From the NCBI GenBank assembly GCA_024195265.1, contig JAJLRJ010000004.1, positions 33,922,030 through 33,986,029 of the forward strand: 64,000 nucleotides of DNA. Reading direction: 5' to 3'. This DNA comes from Dendrophyllia cribrosa. Its lineage: Eukaryota > Cnidaria > Anthozoa > Scleractinia > Dendrophylliidae. A model generated the notes under the pieces. The model saw only the letters and a program-made list of their open reading frames with translations. It did no database searches and was not told the origin of the DNA. Made by a program: the position numbers and the translations under genes. Each line of letters begins with the position of its first letter. Within the stretch, counting starts at the first letter, position 1. Positions 56,990-64,000 of this stretch are shown in pieces.

Positions 56990-58563
56990 AACCTCGTTCC
57001 CAGGGCTTTTACCTTCGAGAGAGGGGCGGCGGGAAAAGACCCTGGCATCGGCTGGTCACGTGCCCATCGAACACCCGAAAAACCTGGGTGTAATAAATTA
57101 GATGTGAAATCGAAGCTGCATAATCAAAAGCAAGATAGGAGTTACGAGAGTGTAATATGAGGGTGGCAGGCCTGCACGACTCTTACCTTGAACAGGTATT
57201 ATACATTTAGCCGTTTGTTAAGAAGGATTTTAGTGACTGTAGAGTGCAGACTGAATTTTAAAACCTTTCAAAAGCCGCGTGCAACGGACTAGAGGTCAAG
57301 TCTGTCGGTTGTAGTTTCCCGTGGTGTCGCGCTTGTAGATTTTGACCTCATTTTAGCGTCCTTTTTTGCCTGGCGGTTGTTGTGTTGTTTTCGCCATTTA
57401 ATAGTATTGGCATGTAGATTTTTATGTAGGAAAGGTTTGAATTTCTCTAACTTTTCTCTCTGAAATACCGGACATGACACTATCTGAAATGATCTGTTGG
57501 CCGTGAATGTCTTTCCTGCTATTTATGTCACGCTGGGCCCAGCTATTTTAGATTTGTCTTTGCAGGATTTTAATTTTCTACCCTGCGAGCAGAGCCTTTT
57601 TCGATCCTCCTAGAAATTTTCTAGGAGGATCGAAAGAGGCTCTGCTCGCAGGGTAACCGAAACCATGGTCTTGCCTGAATGAAATAGTGGCGCATTTAAT
57701 GAAGCACTCGCCAGACTGTCAAAATTGACAACGGAGGTTTTAGTATAAACCGGCAGCGAGCTCCACGCAGCTTTTATACGTAGCGAAAGGAAGCTACAAT
57801 TACAGCCTTGACTGAGACAAACTTCAACTCTCTACAAGTTGAATAGCTTGTTAAAATACAACTATCTCTGCTATAAAGCTTGGATCATGAAAATTAAAAT
57901 AGCTGGGCCCAGCGTGACATAAATAGCAGGAAAGACATTCACGGCCAACAGATCATTTGAGATCCTGTCATGTCCGGTATTTCAGAGAGAAAAATTAGAA
58001 AAATTCAAACCTTTCCTACATAAAAACCTACATGCCAATACTAATGGCGAAAATAACACACAACCGCCAGGCAAAAAAGGACGCTAAAATGAGGTCAAAA
58101 TCTACAAGCGCGACACCACGGGAAACTACAACCGACAGACTTGACCTCTAGTCCGTTGCACGCGGCTTTTGAAAGGTTTTAAAATTCAGTCTACACTCTA
58201 CAGTCACTAAAATCCTCCTTAACAAACGGCTGAATGTAGAATACCCGTTCAAAACATATAGAAGGAGCAAATGGCATTTAAAACATGAGGTAAGAGTCGT
58301 GCAGACCTGCCACCCCCCATATTACATACAATTACTTGATTTTATGAGCCACAATAGGCGATGTTTCTAGGTCGGAATTAGAAATCGCAATGCTAATGTA
58401 ATTTTTGAGCAAATTCCATCAACCAATAAAAAAACAGGATTAACCACAGGAATGCATACATTAGTGTTATAATTATTATTTAAGAACATCACGTGACCAG
58501 CCGATGCCAGGGCCTTTTCCCGCCGCCTCTCTCTCGAAGGGAAAAGCCCTGGGAACGAGGTTG
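56990..58563. mobile_element. 1.57-kb foldback inserted in the longer one
   Basis: aacctcgttcccagggcttt on the left and its complement on the right, with arms of about 0.6 kb (57289-57560 mirrored at 57893-58150). gagacttatc is duplicated at 56980-56989 and 58564-58573. Confidence 0.75.
57580..57655. mobile_element. 76-bp perfect palindrome inside the inner foldback
   Basis: taccctgcgagcagagcc and cgatcctcctagaaa are mirrored exactly. Third layer of nesting. Confidence 0.75.
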
Positions 58564-59699
58564 GAGACTTATCCCTTTATTTTGGGGATCGTTATAACAG
58601 ATGAGTCCTTGCAAGTCAGCAAAAAGCTTTAGGGCCTTGTAAATGCGCGCGATTTCGAGCAAAGGAAACATATAGAAATTATAGTTTTAGCTCACCGAGA
58701 TATGGTAATTTTGGTACGGCCTGAGACAGGCGATCGCGTGATACATCATAGAGGTTTAACGCATGATTTTTAATCAATTCTCGGCATGATGTACACTCCT
58801 GGCTGCAGACGTTACGTGACGGGAATCCCTTCTATTTTTTCATACTAATTACCATATCTCGGTGAGCATTCGGAAGTCAGCCAAGCGTAGTCATTGCACG
58901 CGTGCTGAACAAGAATGCTGTATAATGACAGACTAGAAACAATAGACAACTCCCAGAGCACAAACTCAGCCAAAACGCTAAAAATCTTCAATGTTTACTC
59001 AACTTTGGGCTTATAGAAGATAATGTCACAGTTTTTCAATGACCATGAAATTCAGAATCCGGGCAGTTAGTTAATCAATTGTGGCCCTGAAAAATTTGAA
59101 GGAAAAAAAAACTACGAATTTTTAAGGAAATGCTTTTTTCGTGAGAAGGACTCTTAAACGCTGACAAACGTCAACAAATAGCTAAAACTATAATTTATAT
59201 ATGTTTCCTTTGCTTGAAATCGCGCGCATTTACAAGGCCCTAAAGCTTTTTGCTGACTTGCAAGGACTCATCTGTTATAACGATCCCCAAAATAAAGGGA
59301 TAAGTCTCATAGTTTATTGGATATAATCGTGTAAAGTTTGCTTATCATTTTCGCTTAAATTATGACCTAAATTTGGAAACCACTGAATTTCTCGAATTGT
59401 GTCTTTGCGATGTTGGTGAAACTCTGCTCAGCGCAAGGCACTAATGCGCACTATGTGTAGCCGAGAGATTTCCACGAAAAAATGCTGGTAACAGCAGATT
59501 TTCGACTCAGACCTCAAAGGGGCGTGGCATTATAACCACGTGACATTTACTCCGATCGCCAAATATTTTATATTATATTGTAGATTGATCTATATGTTAT
59601 CCATTCTATGTGATAGACTTATGATAAAAGTAAAGGTGGGGATACCAGAGAGCTTCAAAGTAGGATGATACCCCCCCAAAAAAACTGGGTCGAGTCACC

Positions 59700-60502
59700 T
59701 TAAGGTGGCTGAACACAGTTTTACTGTACCTATGCATCATTCATTGTCATTTTAAAACCACTTACGACTGGGCGTCCAAAATTGGCGAGGCATAAGATTA
59801 AGCAACAAGCTTTATATTTTGATATTTTTGTTGAGCTTTTAGGGTGTTGTCATGGCAACACGGTGGATTGGAAATCAGCCTGCAATATTTGGTTTCGTTT
59901 ATTTTCAGAAAATCTAGTCATTAGATTTTGTCCATCATTTGTCTCTAGTAAACTCGTAAAAATATTCGCATGTTAACACTAGTCTCATGTAATTTTGACA
60001 GAGGGATCTTCCGTAATTTGTTGTTTAATATGTTTGCGTTTTGTAAAAATCTCCTCTGTTAGATTTCAAATTTTTGGTGGCAGTTGAGTTCGGCATATTC
60101 GGAACTATTATTGTGCCAAATTTCGTGAAATTCTAATGAGTGGTTCCGTAGAAATCAGCACGTTTCCGAGGAAAGTCGCTAAAACATCCAGTCACAATTT
60201 TTTGGTCAACTGCGCATGCGTTGCATTTGACTGGGTTCTCGATCCAAAGACAAAAACGACCAAAAAGGCAGTGTATTTCTTCAGTGGTTCTATATATTAT
60301 CTATTGATTCAACAAACATTTTTACAAACAACAAATTGTTTCATTTTAAGACGAAAAACAACACTTTCGCGATCCACGCTGAGCAAAATAAAATGATCGC
60401 TGAATAGGCGCCACGTTTGTTTTTCTCAAAACTTTGCGCGCGCTGACTCACGTAAGCAGCTGAAATTGAAGAGCGCGCGCAAACTGTGTTCAGCCACCTT
60501 AA
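59700..60502 (+). mobile_element. TTAA-flanked 803-bp element, copy 1
   Basis: ttaaggtggctgaacacagt on the left and actgtgttcagccaccttaa on the right. The TTAA at its left end is shared with the neighbouring foldback. Confidence 0.8.
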
Positions 60503-60529
60503 GGTCGTCATGCTATACTAAAGAAATAA

Positions 60530-60700
60530 AAAACGCGCCGAGTGCATTATTGAGTTATATAAGCACGCGGGGATTTTTAAGAACACGAGAGAAGTGCAGA
60601 AAAGCACGAGCCGAAGGCGAGTGCTTTTCGCACTTCTCGAGCGTTCTTAAAAATTTCCAAGTGCTTATATAACTCAACAATGCACGAGGAACAAGTTTTT
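60530..60700. repeat. Palindrome between the two 0.8-kb elements
   Basis: gagttatataagcac and gtgcagaaaagcac-type arms are mirrored at 60610-60700 (gtgcttatataactcaac). Confidence 0.55.
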
Positions 60701-61154
60701 TTATTTCTTTTATAAAATGAAAACGGTTTTAATGAATCTTACGTCACGCGCGTGCTTTATCGAGTTATAATGAACTCGGTTTGACCAATCATAGCGCGCG
60801 CATTTCCTTGAGCATTTTATAAAGTGTTATAATTCAACACATTGATACACTGCCCAAATATGGTCAAAAAGTTATCGATATATGTTATGTCCACATGACG
60901 TATAACCAGCGATGGCGGTAAATTTGGCATTTTGAAGGAAAGTGAAAATGACTGCTGCCTGCAATTTCGTGTTTTTGGGTGAAAAAGTGCGTGAACTATT
61001 AGTTAAAAAAGGGAAAAGAAAGAAAAAAAGAGAAGAAAAGAAAAGAGAAAAAATATTGTTCACATGATTGGTCAGGACAAAAAAGGCGCGAAATTTTCGC
61101 GTTGTCGCGGTCGCAGTGTTTCTTGGCGTAGCTGAATGAAAACTGGTTCAAAGT

Positions 61155-61958
61155 TTAAGGTGGCTGAACACAGTTTGCGCGCGCTCTTCAATTTCAGCTG
61201 CTTACGTGAGTCAGCGCGCGCAAAGTTTTGAGAAAAACAAACGTGGCGCCTATTCAGCGATCATTTTATTTTGCTCAGCGTGGATCGCGAAAGTGTTGTT
61301 TTTCGTCTTAAAATGAAAAACTTTGTTGTTTGTAAAAATGTTTGTTGAATCAATAGATAATATATAGAACCATTGAAGAAACTACACTGCCTTTTTGGTC
61401 ATTTTTGTCTTTGGATCGAGAACCCAGTCAAATGCAACGCATGCGCAGTTGACCAAAAAATTGTGACTGGATATTTAAGCGACTTTCCTCGGAAACGTGC
61501 TGATTTCTATGGAACCACTCATTAGAATTTCACGAAATTTGGCACAATAATAGTTCCGAATATGCCGAACTCAACTGCCACCAAAAATTTGAAATCTAAC
61601 AGAGGAGATTTTTACAAAACGCAAACATATTAAACAACAAATTACGGAAAATCCCTCTGTCAAAATTACATGAGACTAGTGTTAACATGCGAATATTTTT
61701 ACGAGTTTACTAGAGACAAATGATGGACAAAATCTAATGACTAGATTTTCTGAAAATAAAAGAAACCAAATATTGCAGGCTGATTTACAATCCACCTTGT
61801 TGCCATGGCAACACCCTAACAGCTCAACAAAAATATCAAAATGTAAAGCTTGTTGCTTACTCTTATGCCTCGCCAATTTTGGGCACCCAGACGTTAGTGG
61901 TTTTAAAATGACAATGAATGATGCATAGGTACAGTAAAACTGTGTTCAGCCACCTTAA
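61155..61958 (-). mobile_element. TTAA-flanked 804-bp element, copy 2 (inverted)
   Basis: Full-length inverted copy of the element at 59700-60502 with the same ends and few differences. Both keep a 64-codon frame beginning MARHK and ending LVKIFAC. Confidence 0.8.
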
Positions 61959-61959
61959 C

Positions 61960-63176
61960 CGCTCGACAAGGAGTGAATGAAGGAGCACAATTTTCGTAAA
62001 ATTCCTTTGGTAATCACCTCTGTAATATGATATAGACTTGATGCTTTCTCAGAAAAGTTTCTGACCTCGTCATTACGGCTGTAGGAGCTAAAAAACAAGC
62101 AAGTTTGTAAACAACATTGATCGACTCAGCTTGTACTTCGATGTTTGAAAATTTGGTGCTGATGGAAGAGAATAAAAAGCCAAATCAACTACAGGTACGA
62201 TGTTTTAACCGTTTCTTGTATCTTTTAGCTGTGAATTTTTGTACGCTGCAGTTCTTTCCGACTTTTCGCCGCTATGTTTAGGTTCGTAGCCGTGTGTTTG
62301 TTCAATTTGTTTTGATTCTGAATTGATGAACTTTAAGATACGAAACACTTGTAACTAAGACATTCTATGCCATTTTACTGTGTTTTAATTCTTGTAGTCA
62401 CTACTCTGTCCCGTTCTTTGAGTAGACGAAAGCTCTTCGTAGAAACTCTCAACTGATTGTGTACGCTAAATTAATTTTAGCTTGGCAAAAGTTTCGGAAT
62501 TCGCTGCGTATTGTTTAAGAAATGGTGCGAGGTAAAATATTGTTGTTAGCCTTCAGTACTTAATGAAAGGTTGTATATCTCAATGATTTTTTTCTCGAAA
62601 CTGTGATTTGTTATCAATTTGTTGAATTATAAAACAGTTTAATATAGTGTTCAAGTTTGCGCAATATTGACAAAGGCGCCACTTTCATTTCTGAACTGTG
62701 TGATGTTGCAAGTTTCGCGCGTTAAAACATAACTTAAGCTTATGTACTAAGCTTTTTTTAAAATAAAAGGCTTGTCGGCGATATTTTCTCTTCAAACTGT
62801 GCTTTGTGTTATCAATGTGTTGAATTATAAAACTATTATAGCGCTCAAGCTTGCGTGATATCGCCTAATTTTAGCCGACTCGGCCTACGGCCTCGTCGGC
62901 TAAGTATTAGGCGATATCACGCGCGCTTTCGCGCTATAATAGTTAATTATTAGCTTAGTATATGCTGTTACTTGTTATAGGTTTCGAAGATACTTTGAGA
63001 ACGGTGGAATAATGTACAGCTAGCGAAACAACATAACCCTAAAGTAATGTGCGAATACGCACCAAAATGAGTGTAAATACGATACGTTACGACACTCTTC
63101 AGACCGTGTACAATAAGAAAAATCACTTTACAAAACTAAGGGACACCCAACGAGGAATGTTTGGGAAAACGCATGG
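61960..63176. other. Intergenic; palindrome at 62822-62948 and one candidate exon
   Basis: The palindrome arms share aaactattatagcgc and gatatcgcctaa with their complements, around a cggcctacggcc core. Confidence 0.45.
62141..62194 (+). CDS. Candidate first coding exon running off to the right
   Basis: Plus strand reads MFENLVLMEENKKPNQLQ, followed by a GTACGA donor. It is the only plus-strand exon-like stretch in the last 8 kb that is outside recognisable repeats. No following exon was identified before the window ends, so the call is tentative. Confidence 0.22.
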
Positions 63177-63493
63177 AATTCCCCACTCCAGAAACTATTA
63201 AAAATACCATAATACTCTTTAAAGTGCAGGTTTGGGTGGTGCTTGATGTAAGCTTCATTTTTTCAATTTCTTTTGTTTTAAGCACGAAGTGCACGTACCC
63301 TATGCTTCAACTTCGTGGCAATTTGCATACGGTGCACATTTGTATGCGAACACACAATGCTACGTCCTAGCGTTCCTACATGCACTCTCAATTCCATTGT
63401 GCATTCTAACAAAGGAGACTTGAATAATTGCACCCTGGTGAGGCTGAGCCTGCACATAAAAGAGTATTATGGTATTTTTCGGAGTGGCCAATA
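63177..63493. mobile_element. MITE family M3, copy 3
   Basis: Starts aattccccactccagaaac and ends ttcggagtggccaat. Very similar to copy 1 over its full length. Confidence 0.7.
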
Positions 63494-63665
63494 GCTTGCG
63501 CGCAAACGTCCCTTTTTCCGGGCAGGTTGGCTTGGAATGGCGTTGGCGTTGTACTGTTTTTCCATATCATTTTTGTGCCTTTAAAGGAAATCATGTAAAA
63601 GCTTATACAAATGGGGGGTTTTTGGTTCTCAGCGGCAGAACATTTAAGGTAAAGGAATCTCATCC

Positions 63666-63991
63666 TCCCGGGGGGGGGGGGGGGGGGGGGGGGAACTCCC
63701 CTATAAAATTGACGGGGGTGCTCGTCGGAAAAATACCCTAAAAGGTACTAGAATCTCGTTTGATAGGCGTGGCTCAAATATATTTTTACCCCTAAGAGGT
63801 ACCTCTTTCATACAACACAAGACAGATTCTGTCATATATTTTCAGCTCCATACCCTAAAAGGTACCGCGATAATTCTAACCATGGTCATTTTAGATTTCA
63901 GCACCCTAAGCGGTACCAATCTACAAATTTCGACCCCTAAGAACGACGAGCACCCCGGTCATTTTCATATCGGAGTCCCCCACCCCCCGGG
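63666..63991. mobile_element. Poly-G-ended element with 9-bp target duplication
   Basis: Left end ccc followed by 24 G, then actcccctataaaattgac. Right end cggagtcccccaccccccgg is complementary. Direct copies of atctcatcc flank it at 63657-63665 and 63992-64000. Confidence 0.7.
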
Positions 63992-64000
63992 ATCTCATCC

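Larger units (their letters stand above)
56584..59703. mobile_element. Long foldback with TTAA-type end, host of nested foldbacks
   Basis: The left arm 56584-56989 (aggtgactcgacccagtttt) is mirrored at 59302-59703. The right end includes TTAA; the left has TAAA. A second arm pair lies at 58574-58700 and 59190-59312. It holds an inserted foldback at 56990-58563. Confidence 0.7.

Noticed and set aside
60136..60396. 86-codon frame MSGSVEISTFPRK...
   Set aside because: Lies inside a TTAA-flanked transposon and is not preserved intact in the inverted copy.
1..64000. CRISPR arrays, operons, phage or viral genes
   Set aside because: No regularly spaced repeats with unique spacers, no operon-like gene order and no viral gene signatures; the window is animal DNA.

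Overview
This window is eukaryotic and almost certainly from an animal. The genes have short coding exons split by GT-AG introns, the DNA is AT-rich, and the intergenic space is packed with short non-autonomous transposons, tRNA-derived repeats and Penelope-like retroelement fragments. The gene types (a CIMR-repeat receptor and transgelins) and the style of the repeats suggest a cnidarian, probably an anthozoan such as a stony coral. That assignment is inference; no search was possible. Nothing prokaryotic, viral or CRISPR-like was seen.

Layout. (1) 1865-14679, minus: the 5' part of a cation-independent mannose-6-phosphate receptor (IGF2R)-like gene. Five exons encode a signal peptide, two CIMR repeats and part of a third; the gene runs off the left edge. 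Its introns hold nested mobile elements. (2) 15.0-17.9 kb: nested transposons and a Penelope-like tail carrying a hammerhead-ribozyme-like motif. (3) 17978-18625, plus: an orphan single-exon gene for a basic, low-complexity protein. (4) 20149-23422, minus: a small gene containing only a calponin-homology (CH) domain. (5) 31586-37789, minus: a complete six-exon transgelin gene. (6) 51024-54677, minus: a second transgelin gene whose first exon was not found. Genes 4-6 share exon lengths and intron phases, so they form a tandem family. A degraded CH-like exon occurs twice between genes 5 and 6 (43.7 and 50.5 kb, inverted), suggesting a further lost copy. (7) 55.3-64.0 kb: almost entirely transposons, including an intact-looking hammerhead core at 56.2 kb, a three-layer nested foldback at 56.6-59.7 kb and a pair of about 0.8-kb inverted elements.

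The strongest non-genic signals are: about nine different terminal-inverted-repeat elements bounded by TTAA, one of them proven by an empty site in a related copy; inverted-repeat elements whose ends carry long G or C homopolymers, one with a 9-bp target duplication at the right edge of the window; and the two hammerhead-like motifs in Penelope-like ends. I found no novel multi-gene system. Exon borders were read by eye from splice consensus, reading frame and comparison among the paralogues.
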